Positions 1-11,300 of a DNA stretch of 64,000 nt are shown here, piece by piece. The DNA lies in the NCBI GenBank assembly GCA_001953115.1, contig LSSL01007788.1:1-64000 (forward strand), in the 5' to 3' direction. Position 1 is the first letter of the stretch. The number at the start of each line of letters is the position of its first letter. Under the pieces are notes generated by a model. It was not told the DNA's origin and made no database searches. It worked only from the letters and a program-made list of their open reading frames with translations. A program made the position numbers and the translations under genes. The DNA is from Smittium mucronatum. Lineage: Eukaryota; Kickxellomycota; Harpellomycetes; Harpellales; Legeriomycetaceae.

Positions 1-559
1 AAGAAAAAGACGTATAGAAAAGACTATTATCCCAACTACAATAAGCTCCTCTGCCGGACTACCGGCTGCTTACCTATGGGAAATGGGTGCAATCTACCAA
101 CTGAAAGACCCCCCCTGGCATTGCTTCAAGTAGGCTGGATGACTGAGGTTATGTGCAGTCATAAATTAAGCTCTTTGTCAATGAACAAAAGTCCATTGAA
201 GCTATTGAGCTCCTAGTCAGAGCCTACTTCTAACAGGATTAATAAAATTAGGCTCCTACCCAAACGTGGGATTGATCGACACGGCTTTCCTACAAATAGC
301 TGTTAGACGCTGAGATCTGTCTGACTGTCGAACGCTGGACTTGTGCACTAGAATATGTCTCAGCTGTGCTAAACGATCGGTTCCTCCTGTTTCGAGATGG
401 TCCTCCTCTGGAATCGCTGTCCTCCGAATCGCTGTGCGTTGTCTCCACTACTCCCAACCAAGAATAGTACAACGCTGAGTGAAATTTTGGCATATTGTAC
501 TTCGAAAAGTACACTATTAAGCCCCTAAACCACGGCAAGGTATTTCACTCTTAGGGGCC
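1..559 (-). repeat. Interspersed repeat R1, copy 1 (possibly cut by window edge)
   Basis: This roughly 555-bp block recurs at 13804-14360 on the plus strand, where it is very similar by eye (near 90 percent), and in decayed form at 61790-62343 on the minus strand. It is much richer in G and C than its surroundings. Three short hairpins are shared with copy 2: GCCGG/CCGGC with a 4-base loop (53-66), GTACTT/AAGTAC with a TTCG loop when read on the minus strand (497-512), and GCCCCTAA/TTAGGGGC (521-528 and 551-558). A minus-strand reading frame of 82 codons (290-538) has no ATG at its start and differs from copy 2 mostly by amino-acid-changing substitutions, so I do not call a protein. It could be a solo LTR or another short non-autonomous element. 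No target-site duplication is visible. Confidence 0.85.
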
Positions 560-1307
560 ATATTCGCCACCGTCTTTCAATTTAAGTATGTCTTATGAGC
601 GAATAGCAAAACTAAATGGGTGTTGGAGAATTATTGGTTAAATGGTATTTATGTTGTGAAATCAAATTTTTAAATATGCAGGTTCTAATAAGGCTATGAG
701 TAAATTTGGAAGATTATTGCTATTTTGATTTTAAAAAAACCAAATTGACGGCTACAAGACATTTCACCTATTTCTAAATGACCTACATGACATTTCATCC
801 AAATTTTCCTATTAATGATTTAATTTCAAGCAAATTTTTTTTAAAAAACATATTTTATAAAAATTAGCCATTTTTACTAAGTAAATAAATTTTGATTTTG
901 ATTTGTAAAAGGATGGATAATTAGGTGGAATATCATGCAAGTCAAATACCCTGATACCGTAATTGATTGATTTATAGTCAACTTGGCAGATTTATATCAG
1001 CTAACATTCAAGAAATGGATCGCTTTTAAATGTAAGTTACGTGTTGGTTCTGAAAAATAATAGAAGGAAAGACAAGATAAAAATTTCGGAAGATGGATGG
1101 TTCTGAGACCCCTCAAAACACCCAGCGTACACCATACAATAAATGCTGATCTATTCTCAAACTTTTTATTGGACTATTAATGAGGAATAATAAAGATTTG
1201 GAAAAAAAACGTTTAACTAGAGAGAATAATTAAAAAAATTAAAAGATAAAATCAGAGTATTCGATTTTTTCCCTTAAGAAAGAGGAATGATTATTAGATA
1301 TATACTT
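560..1307. other. Gene-free spacer
   Basis: This is AT-rich non-coding sequence between R1 copy 1 and the 3' end of the glycogen-binding-domain gene. No open frame, RNA gene or repeat was recognised. The right end presumably carries the 3' untranslated region of the minus-strand gene. Confidence 0.6.
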
Positions 1308-4300
1308 TTAGAACAAACCCCTTAAGGCAGAAAAAAATCCCTTTTTCTTTTTAGGGGATTTGCGGGTCGGTTCCTCTATGTTACCCTTTGGAGGGTTTGG
1401 GCTAGATTGCGAATTTCTGGGTGAATTTAAGCTATTAACTTTTGATACACCGGGGCTGCTATCTAAAGAACTAACTAAAGATACCCTGTTTGAAGAAATG
1501 TTTTTTTTGAATGACGAAAATAAAGTGCTTCTTTTGTGACTTGCCCCTAAAGAATCGGTTTTTGTTTTAGGGCTTTCAGCTAATGAGGAATTATTTTCGT
1601 CAATTTCTTCCATCAAGTTCTCTAAAATTGAAATTAATAGATTAAATGTAAATAAACTAAATTTAGATGAATTATAAGAAATGAATTACCTCTAACTTTT
1701 AGGGAATCGCTTCGTGGTGCTATGGCCCCAGGAGTTGCAATTTCTGACTCTTCAAGGTTGGAGGATAAAATGGTTCCCTTGGATTCATCATCTGCTGCTG
1801 CTTGAGGGTTTAGGGTCTTTGATGAAGATAGTATCTTATTCAAATCCGCAAGGGCTTGAATGTCACGTTTATCTAGGTTAGAATTTGCAAGATGAGAGGA
1901 TATCTCAGATTCGCCTGAATCATGAGTAAACTTCAGACCATTAGGATCAATTTTAGTAGCATTAACGACAGGGGAACCTGTTTTATTAAACTTTGAAGTG
2001 GCAAATACATTTGTAGTCTCTATTACTGGAACACACGAGGGTGGATTTTTGTTTCCAAAGTCCAACATGTTCCCACCAACCATTGACAAATAACCTTCAT
2101 TACCAATGTAGCTAAGACGTCTATTTTCAAGATTTTTAGAATTGCTTTGAGAATTCTTTCTTGGAAAAGAAGAAGTCGTAAGAGTTTGAGTTTGGGTTAT
2201 ATTGGATAAAGTGGATGTTAGAGAAGTGGTATGTAAATCACCAGAAGAAGATTCAGAGTTGTGGTTGTTAGAATTTGCTTTAACGGGGCTAGATTTTTTT
2301 TCTTCGAAAAGAACTGGATCAGCTTTAGAGGTCACACTTGTGGGTGTGGATTTAACATCAAAAGCAGGAGAAGGATTCTTCGAATTAAATTCGTTAGGGT
2401 TTTCTGCGGAGGTTTTTTCACTGATTCCAACATTTCGAGAAGATATTAAAGTTTCATCAGGGGAAATCACCTTGTTGGATAGTAAATCATGATTAAGATC
2501 AGAATGATCTAAAGATTCAATAGGGGCTTTCTGGGAGTCGATACCGGAGTCCGAAACTGAGACATCAGGAAATTGAATCGAATTTGTAGCTGATTGAAGT
2601 GTTTCATCTTTATTGATTGAATCGACGTTTTTATTGAGTAGAGATGCTTCATCTTGGGCTAACGTATCTGGTGCAATTTGAGTGATAGAAATAACAGTTT
2701 CAACGGGATCAGTAGGTTTTAATACATCATGATGGTGGGGGGATTTAATTGTGTTTCCAACTTGAGAACCTTGTAAAGTAGAATTGGCAATATTTGAGGC
2801 AGGGTCGTCTGAACCAGACTCGATAAGTAGATCAGAAGTAGTGGGGGTCTGATTAATTAGTATGTTTTTATCTACATCATCATTCTCGGATTGAATCAGG
2901 GATGTGAGTGAATCTGAGGCTTTTGTAGTAAAATCTATTGTTGAGGTTGGCAGGAATTGGCAGGTGGTTTCAGCGGCTGGATACAGATTGGAGGAAGATA
3001 AATTGGATTCAGATCCCATATCTAATGAGCTTTCTTTTATGGTGGCGATAATTTCTTGTGTGGGTTTATCGCCAGATATCTTTAGATCGGTATTTTGCGG
3101 GACGATTTCGGTTAAAGAATCCGAAATACTAGCTTGAGGTTCATCAATAACTTCATGTACTATGGGGTTTGGAGATGTAGACAGGCTTGAATCTTCATTC
3201 TGAATATTTTCATAATTATGTTTTATAGATTCAGAAGTATTTAAAGATGTAATCAAGCTTGAAGTATTATTTTGATTTATATCTAATACAGATAAACCAT
3301 TAACCACATCAGTAGAAACGTTGTGCTTATTTAGAGGTTCTTCGATCTCCGCCTTTAAAGGCTCAGAATCTTGAGGGATATCATTGGGTAATTCAGCAAT
3401 TTCGTTAGAGTTGGAATCATGTATTCTGGAAATACCAATAGATAGATCATCTGGAACTGTAGAGGACAATAGTTCTTTCTTAGACGTTTCTATATGATCC
3501 CGTGGATCGCTATGTGAACGAGTCTCTTCTGTTGCAATAGGAGATTCCTGAAAGACGGGAATTTCACCAATATTTGAGCTTGCAATAAGTTCAGAAGATG
3601 GAGAATCGGAAATGAGAGGATTTTGGTTTGAAGATTCTTCTTTTATTTCATCTTTTTTGTTACAAATTCCAGCTGTATCTGGGGTTGGGTTTTGATCCTT
3701 AGAAATAGAAACTAGGTCCGGAGGAGAATCAGTAATTCCTAAAAAATATTGAATGGGGTTTTTAAGAATATTATATTGAAGAAAAACAAGATTAATAAAT
3801 AAAAAATAAGGTAAAAAGTTGATAGAGCGTGGAAGGATATTCATTGCGGTGAAATAAAAGATAAGATAATGGAAGTGTAAAAAAACTAACCATTCGACAA
3901 GACATCAGAAGATATAGAATCTTTTTTCTCGGAAGAGTCTTGAATGTCTTGAATTTAAAAAGACGGAAGGAAAAGGGAATAAAAAAAAAACAAAAAAGTG
4001 AAAACAAAATAAATAATAAAAAATCTATAAAAAAATACCATCATTTTTGGGCTCGTGGATGTAGATATTGTTGAGAAACCCCTCAATGGTTCTTTCTGAA
4101 GGCTGATGATTATCGGTGACCCATTGTTCACCGATTTTATACTTGTAGATATATTTCCTACCGTGTTCAAGATTGTCCAATTCAACAGAGAACATGGCAT
4201 AAGCATCCTGGGATATTGCATTTTTAGCTTTCAAGTCATCTATTGGAACGGAGATCATTTCTATGGGAGACCAGAAATGGCTCTCATCGTCGCCGAAAGT

Positions 4301-4393
4301 CCCTACCAGATGAGTGGTGGAATCTGCAGAATAGTTGTTTATGCTGTCAAAAACTATGGAAAACCGATGGCTTTTGCCATTTTTAATAGTCAT
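1308..4393 (-). CDS. CBM48/AMPK-beta glycogen-binding-domain protein with long disordered tail (4 exons, 924 aa)
   Basis: The model is complement(join(1308..1621, 1690..3738, 3891..3947, 4039..4393)), 2775 nt, and the phase is kept at all three junctions. The introns are 91, 152 and 68 nt, with donors GTATTT, GTTAGT and GTAATT and acceptors CAAG, TTTAG and TTTAG. Residues about 10-113 look like the glycogen-binding fold of the AMPK beta subunit and of yeast Crp1/Mdg1: LVGTF near 29-33, FW at 40-41, KYIYKYKIGEQWVTD at 80-94 and NNIYI at 108-112. Residues about 119-900 are Ser/Thr/Asn/Asp/Glu-rich, lack cysteine-rich or catalytic motifs, and are probably disordered. The end (907-924) is a lysine-arginine cluster followed by GFFSALRGLF, a likely membrane-contact motif. 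Relatives bind glycogen or signalling partners; no enzyme domain is present. The start at 4393 is the first ATG, because the frame extends only two codons upstream without another. Family assignment is good; its role is inferred. Confidence 0.85.
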
Positions 4394-4424
4394 TTTCAAC
4401 AGAATGAGAAGTTTGGAGGATAGT

Positions 4425-4450
4425 AGGGGCGGATAATTAGGAATATAAAC
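4425..4450 (-). promoter_or_regulatory. Possible promoter elements of the CBM48 gene (CCCCT box and TATA-like)
   Basis: Read on the minus strand, a GTTTATATTC stretch (4450-4441) lies about 50 bases before the start codon, and CCGCCCCT lies at 4432-4425. CCCCT is the core of the yeast stress-response element, and GC-box zinc fingers bind similar sequence. Both are short motifs, and neither has been shown to work in this organism. Confidence 0.25.
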
Positions 4451-7400
4451 AGCTTTTAGTAAACGCGATTAATGTTTGATAAAAAAGACTTTTACATGCG
4501 TGAATATCAAAAATATATGGAAGGAAAAAATTCATTAAAGGACTGCTCGAAAAGAACAATTAGTAACTCATATTTATGATGATATTTTTTGTGCTTTTAG
4601 AAATAGCACTTATTTCCCATCAATGAGAATTATTCTGAGGTTCAAGTATTTAATCAATAAATATATTATTTGTAATTCACATATATTTTTTACCCACAGC
4701 TATTAATTCAAAATTTCCACAATAGTAATTTCTCTAAATTATTTTGTTTGTAAAAGTACTATGACCAATGGATTGATTTTATCAGTGAGTTAAATTGGTA
4801 AATATGGTTTAGGAAATAATCATTTCCATTGGGTTTCTCATTTGCTCAAAATGATATGCCTTATATAAAATAAAATTTAAACAATAACTTTTGGTTAATA
4901 AAAAACACCCAGGTTTACGATGTTTAGCCAAGTTAAAATCGAATAGCTTTTTTTCTATTAGATCTGTCAAGATTTCGTGGCACAAAAAGAAGGCTATATT
5001 TTGCTGATCGATAGGAAAAAATAATTCTGCAAACGATAATCATTATTAAAATGTATTTATCTGAAAAAATCAATAATTTATGCCTATAAATTATTTACAG
5101 GCAATGAAATGTTTACGTTGAATACCAAACAGGTTTAGGTAAACAGCTGTGTACACATAAATTCATTGGACTTACGTGTATTTTGTATTCACGTATATAT
5201 TGAAAAATATTTTTTAGGCATAGTGATGATTATTTTTTCCTGTGTAATTGCAATTTACCTCTAAAAAAACCCCACTTTTCATTTAACTATCGTATCGCTC
5301 ATTTAGCGAGGATAGTAAATCCAGCGATTAAAAATGTCAAAATAAGATATTTCATCCTTCTAATATGAAGCGATAACCATTACAGGCCATACTGCCAATG
5401 AAAATATGTTTTAGCATAATGCATTAATTCTAATAATTTGTTGGTAATATCCAGTCACGAAAAATCAAATGATTGCGGGTTTACATAAAACTTTTGTTTT
5501 TTGTAAATAATCTCGGGCCTGAGAAGACACTAAACTTTAAAAATTCCATTAAATCTTTCATGAATATTTATAATTATTAAATTGTTGTTTGAAGACCAAT
5601 TCCATTAATGCGATCCTTGGCCAAGGATAAAAGAAATTTTTTTTTAATAGTTATATGGTTAGTAAATACTTTTTCGATGTGTAGCGAGTAGGGCCAATAA
5701 GCACGTTTTAGGCTGAATTCATACATTTTTGTAAACTTTTTTATTTATGCTAAGCTATTATTTGGCAGAGTTTGTAACTCCTTCAGTACTGGAGTGCGAA
5801 AATGGCCTCCATATTTCAATTCTACGAACAATTGATTACTTTGCTCTTTATAGTTGGTTGAATATAAGCACTATCGTATAGAAAATGTTAAACCTCGCAA
5901 ATAAATGTACAGTAAATCTTGGTAATCGGAAATGGTTTATAGACTTATTATATCTTTAGGTCCCAGTATGTGATACGTATATCTATTTGCTTAATTTTAA
6001 ATAAACCTATTTATCAATTGTACTAGAATAGCTAATGGAAATTGTTAATTTTCGAATGTGAGTCAAAGCAATATAAATATTGGCTATAGGTGATGTTACG
6101 AAGTATTCTACCGACGGGAAAAGAAACGTACAATAAATATCATGATATTATTAGCCAGTAATCGAATTTGTGTTAATGTTTCCAATAGAAAAAAATTTGG
6201 CTGTATAAGTCATGTATGACTTTTTTCTTTTTAGCGATAAATTTCGGTTTCTATTATTTCTATAAAAAAATGCTAAAATATTAATTTATTTCTTTATCAT
6301 TGGTAAGCGTGCTTACTAATTCTGGAGAAATCTGAGATGAATTCTCGGCAATCACAAATATTCCAGTCAATTTCCGATTGGTATAACCAGCAAAAGTAAC
6401 AAATAGAAATGGCGCTAATAAATTTGTCCTCTTTTACACATCACCATCAATATTTTTCGGTCTTAAAAATATTTTAAATAAGTTTCCTAGCACAAAAAAA
6501 CGCCCATTCATATTTTCTAATTCCTCAATTCGGGTCTTATCAGTTCATATCTATGAAAATATTTTATTATTTTCAAACCAAAAAATGAAAAAAATATCCA
6601 TATTTTGTAGTCTGTATAAGAATTATAGAGATGATTTTTGCGAAATATACACAATATTGCGCATTACTCTAGCATTCTGATTAAAATGCCAACATTTTTA
6701 AGAGAATAGCAACGTTACACAAAATAATCTATTATATAATTCCTCCTATTTAGTTGGCCATTATAAGTTAAGCTTAGGTAATATCTAAAATAAAATAAAA
6801 AACCAAACAATTTATAATACTATTTAATATAGCAAATTTAAAAATCCGTCATTTAGTCAGTACAGTAATAAAATGCATTACTAGGTACCTATTTAAAGCG
6901 TGTTGGGTATGTTTGGTATTTGTAATGATATCACAAATTAAGAATTAAGAGTCAATGGAGCTAAATGCGAATAATATTGTAAACAAGTAGAATATTTCAA
7001 CCTAATGGATAGAAAAATTAAAACGATCGTTCAGTATTTCGTTTGATCGCACAAATAAACCAAAATAGAAAAAAAAAATTATAACAATGTTTAATATTAG
7101 AAAATATTCCCAATCTAGACTCAGTGTTTCTATATATTCAGTAAAAATTCCATCTACTAGTATTCCCTTCATTTTTTTGAAAACAGAGTGACTATAATTG
7201 AACGTATAAGTATAATGTATAAATTATACATCCCGAAATACGAACCAAATGACAATCAGGGTAAGTGGCTGTTATCAACAAATATATTATAAGTACATTT
7301 TACATAAGAGCTTGGATATTCGAAAATGTCGAGAAAAAAATCGATGAAACTAGCATCTATTTTGATAAATATTAAGTGTTAAACGTGTTGGCTCAAGTAA

Positions 7401-8118
7401 TATGGCGGTAAACACCAATGTGTGTTTTTTTTGTAAACTATTCAACAGAAGTTTTGAAGTGTCAGTGATGGGATGGAGCTAAAATTAAAGACCGGATATA
7501 AACATTGGTATATTTGGCGCTAATCCACTGTGCCGATTCTAGAAGATTGAAAATAAAAATAAAATAAAAAAATAAAAAAAGCACAAAATTTGAGGAAGTA
7601 AAACCTCTGTTTATATCAGAACTTGATGAAAGATTGCCATTAGTCTTGAAATTTTGTACCATTGCTATTTTTATACACATTTTTAGACTCAAAGCGAATT
7701 CATAAAACCATTTAGCAAATTTCATTAAAAGATCATAGTTTGGGCTTTAGAAGTTTAATATTATATGCAAGAGTTTATTCTCTATCTATTTATCATAAAC
7801 TTGTCATAGAAAATACTTTTATTATATGTTGTTCGATATGATAAACCCTCACTAATTAGATCAGATTGGGTACCTTAAGTTATTTTTGGTAATATGTTAA
7901 ACATACCATAATTAACATATTTCTACCAAATTGTTTAGAGTTCGTCTTAGGCTCTAATTTTTAAAAGATATTTGCAATTATGACCTTTAGTAAAAATTAT
8001 TACATATTATCCGGCTAATTATTAATTAATTAATTTTTTTTACCTTAGTAAAATTCGTCTACCTTAAGCTATTTATGAAAAAAAACCTCAATATTTATTA
8101 GATTTAATTAATCTGTAA
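4451..8118. other. Intermediate-composition gene-free region
   Basis: By eye this stretch is less AT-extreme than the deserts further right, but no frame of convincing length or composition exists on either strand. It contains small AT stem-loops, for example AATAATTTAT/ATAAATTATT at 5072-5095, and a two-part hairpin at 5286-5316 (ACTATC/GATAGT outside, CGCT/AGCG inside). An 87-codon minus-strand frame at 7462-7725 is low-complexity and hydrophobic and is not called. The region may be upstream regulatory DNA or decayed sequence. Confidence 0.5.
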
Positions 8119-8138
8119 CCCTTTCAATACTGAAAGGG
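8119..8138. other. Perfect 8-bp hairpin, 4-base loop
   Basis: CCCTTTCA (8119-8126), loop ATAC, TGAAAGGG (8131-8138). A small CCG/CGG stem follows at once (around 8143-8152). No gene is adjacent. Confidence 0.6.
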
Positions 8139-8283
8139 AAAGCCGTTAAGCGGTAGTCTAGTATTTAACAAAGTTTTATTTAATAATACTAAAATATATA
8201 AAAGCTAATACTAGTGTGCTGGAAAAAGAAAAGATTAAACCGCTTACTTTTTTATTTAAGGAAAAATCGTGGGTAATATACTG

Positions 8284-8312
8284 AGAATTCTTCAACATGC
8301 TTGAAGAATTCT
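8284..8312. other. Perfect 12-bp palindromic hairpin, 5-base loop
   Basis: AGAATTCTTCAA (8284-8295), loop CATGC, then its exact reverse complement TTGAAGAATTCT (8301-8312). A 12-bp perfect stem of mixed sequence is less expected by chance than the AT-only stems common in this DNA. It could be a cruciform, a dimeric protein site, or the tip of a decayed mobile element. Confidence 0.7.
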
Positions 8313-11300
8313 GTAAATTAATGCATGGGAAAATGACATGAAAATAAGGATTGCTCTTTAATCGTAATATTTACATTTTTTAACTTATACAAAAATTTAG
8401 ATTTAAGAAGCGGTTTCTTACAGATTCATAAAAATATTATTTTTTAGATATCGAAACTTTTCAAAAAAAAAAATTGTATCTCAAATGATTTGTGGCGATA
8501 TTAGTAGTTATATTTAGAATAATCTTTATCATTACAACCCAAATTTTGAAATACATGCTTGAAAAATCGCACTTATGATAAGAAAATGAGCTAAAATTAA
8601 AATAACATGCTGTTTAGATATGAATATTATATATAAATATGTATATATGCGGAAGTATTCTAAAATGCGTGATTTTTTTGGAGGCTCATGATGTTAGCTG
8701 TACCAACCACTCTCTTAACCACAAATTATTTCTTAGATAAATGTTATTATTATGGAGGTTATAATTTAAATAAATCTTAACATAAATTGCAAGTAATTGT
8801 ATAGTAAGTAATATTTAAATTCCGATAAAAGATATAGGGTTACACCCTAAATATTTTCAAGTAATAGCTTAGAGATGAAGATTTGTTCTGCAATATTTTA
8901 CACATTTCCTATAATCTTTCCCAAGAGTATTATACTTTTTGTTTCATAATCGCACAGAATTTAACTTTCTAAACTCAAAGAATTTTTAATTACAACTTTT
9001 TATTCAGGGTTTGTAAGATATGATCAAAGGATCCTTAAATTTTTTTAGATCTATTAATACCATTATTTTTTTGGTAACACGAATGAATAGATATATAAAG
9101 AAAATATCCTTTGTTTTCAATGTTATAATTTAAATCCCTTTTACTCAGTGCTGGGGGAAGAAAATCATATTAAATCAGTTCTGTTTAAATTAATATCGTG
9201 ATAACTATTATCCATCTAAGAGTAAATTTTTTCTAAAATGAATTAAAGTGAAAATAATTGTTAAAAAGCTCAAATATTTTAAAAGCTTAGATATTATTTG
9301 TCTGAAAACTATAGCCAAAACCTGATATTTATTCTGAAAATATAATAATTTTATATTTCCCCCAAAAAATTAGCAGAAAGTTTGATTGAGAATAGAACAA
9401 TTGCAATGCTATTGGATATTTTTTATTCTTTAATTCTAACTAAAAATTATATAAAAATATCCCAAAATGTAACACAACTATTTTTTAAAACGCCATCAAC
9501 TTATAAAAAATTGGCAAATGAAATTGGGAAAGCATGAAATGAAAAAACAGAAATATGTTGTATCTTTTTTTGAAAAAAAGAATAAATTTCGTAATAAAAT
9601 TTTGACTAGACTAATGCCTTGAAAAATCATTTTTTTGAAAAGAACTGCTACTCTTTAAAAATATTAATACCATTATTTTATTAATACGAGTCTTAAGAAT
9701 ATAGGATTGATGTAAACTATACTAAAATACAAATTAGAAGGAGTTTATTAGCTTCAAGACATTTTATTGATTATTAATTTGATTTTTAAATGTTAAAAGG
9801 CTTGGTGGGCATTTCTTTACTCTCAAAAGTTTTTGCAGGGATTTTTTAGTATAAATTATCCGCCACATTTATTTTTTTTTAATTATAAATAACTACGTTT
9901 ATAATTATATACTCGATATGCTATACTAATACTCATCTCTTATAGTGTAAAACAATGATAAGCAATAAACATATTTTTTTTAAACATCCGGTATTCAAAA
10001 GATAAAAAAAAAATCATGAAATGAATTTTTGAAATATATTTATTCTATTAAATTGAATATAGGAAAAAAATTTTTTTGGTTTTATGGTATATTTTAGAAT
10101 AATATAAAATATAAAATGATGTATCGTGTTAAAATAGCCCAAATTCGTCTATATATCAATAAAACTGTTATATTTGACGATTTTACTCTTCATATAGAAT
10201 TAAAAAAGGTTGAGAAGTGCAATTAAGAAACTTATGTTGATCTTATACAATTTTACCGGTTATAATTATATAATTGAAAAAAAAAATATTGCGGAAAAAT
10301 ATAGAGATAATTATAAAATAACTTAATTTGAATCCATGCATTCATAATAAAAATTATTTATGATATAAACTAAAAAAAAGATAATCATAATTGTATAAAA
10401 CAAACAGATTAGATAAAAAAACGAAGTTAAACGAAATATAAACCAAAATACACTTTATAAGAGATGATTATAAAAAACAGCTTTAAATTGCCATTTGGAT
10501 CTTTGCTAAATATAAATTATTAATATTTTATTGATTCATTTTAAAAATATATCATTTTGGGTAAAAATATTAGATTTTTAATCAAGTTTTCAAATAATTT
10601 TACAGGAAAATCACAATTTTATTATTTCAAAAATAAATTCCAGAGTTAGGTTTAAATTTGTGGAGAAATTTCGTTAAATTGTTCTCTATACTTAAAGATT
10701 CATTATCAATAAGACTAATTTTCAGAATGGCTTATTTTAAATGGGGGGTTTCCTGGAAATTTTTTATCTATAAAAGGGAATTACTTAGAGCAAGTCTATA
10801 TTAATTGAGTACCAATAAACATTGACTAATCATATTCAATTAAAAAATATATTTATACATTTATACATTTTATATATTGATCAACGTAGTAGACATTAAA
10901 AGTCGATAATCTTCCAAATTATGGAAATTAGAACTCGATTTTCTTTATATATATTGCTATTCAGTATATAGAAAATTTTTAAAATTACGGAAAAATATAG
11001 AGACTATATTTTTAAATAAAAGATTTTGTTTATAATTGTAAATTTAATAATTTATTACTTATAAATTATCAAAAAAAAATTATTAGAAAAAAAAAATTCA
11101 CATTTGAGATTCAATTTTTCCCAAAGTAAATTTATTCTTTATTGCTTCAATTTTTTTTTAAAAAAAAGGTAGTCAAATGATGCAAAACTTTATCACTATA
11201 TTATTCATATATTTTAATAACGAGATAATTTTTGATAAAAAAGTTATTTCTCTGTTTTATTTTAATAAAAAATATAAATAAATATCAAAAAAACATAGTC

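Noticed and set aside
290..538. 82-codon minus-strand frame in R1 (with its 61-codon partner at 13824-14009)
   Set aside because: It begins at TTG, is stopped in copy 2, is lost in copy 3, and most differences between copies change amino acids; it behaves like non-coding repeat sequence.
2202..3137. Plus-strand frames across 2202-2492, 2261-2449 and 2904-3137
   Set aside because: They are antisense shadows of the large third exon of the CBM48-domain gene.
4106..4423. 105-codon plus-strand frame
   Set aside because: It is antisense to exon 1, which encodes a recognisable CBM48 domain.
7462..7725. 87-codon minus-strand frame
   Set aside because: It is low-complexity and Phe/Ile-rich in the middle, with no family resemblance and no promoter or neighbour support.
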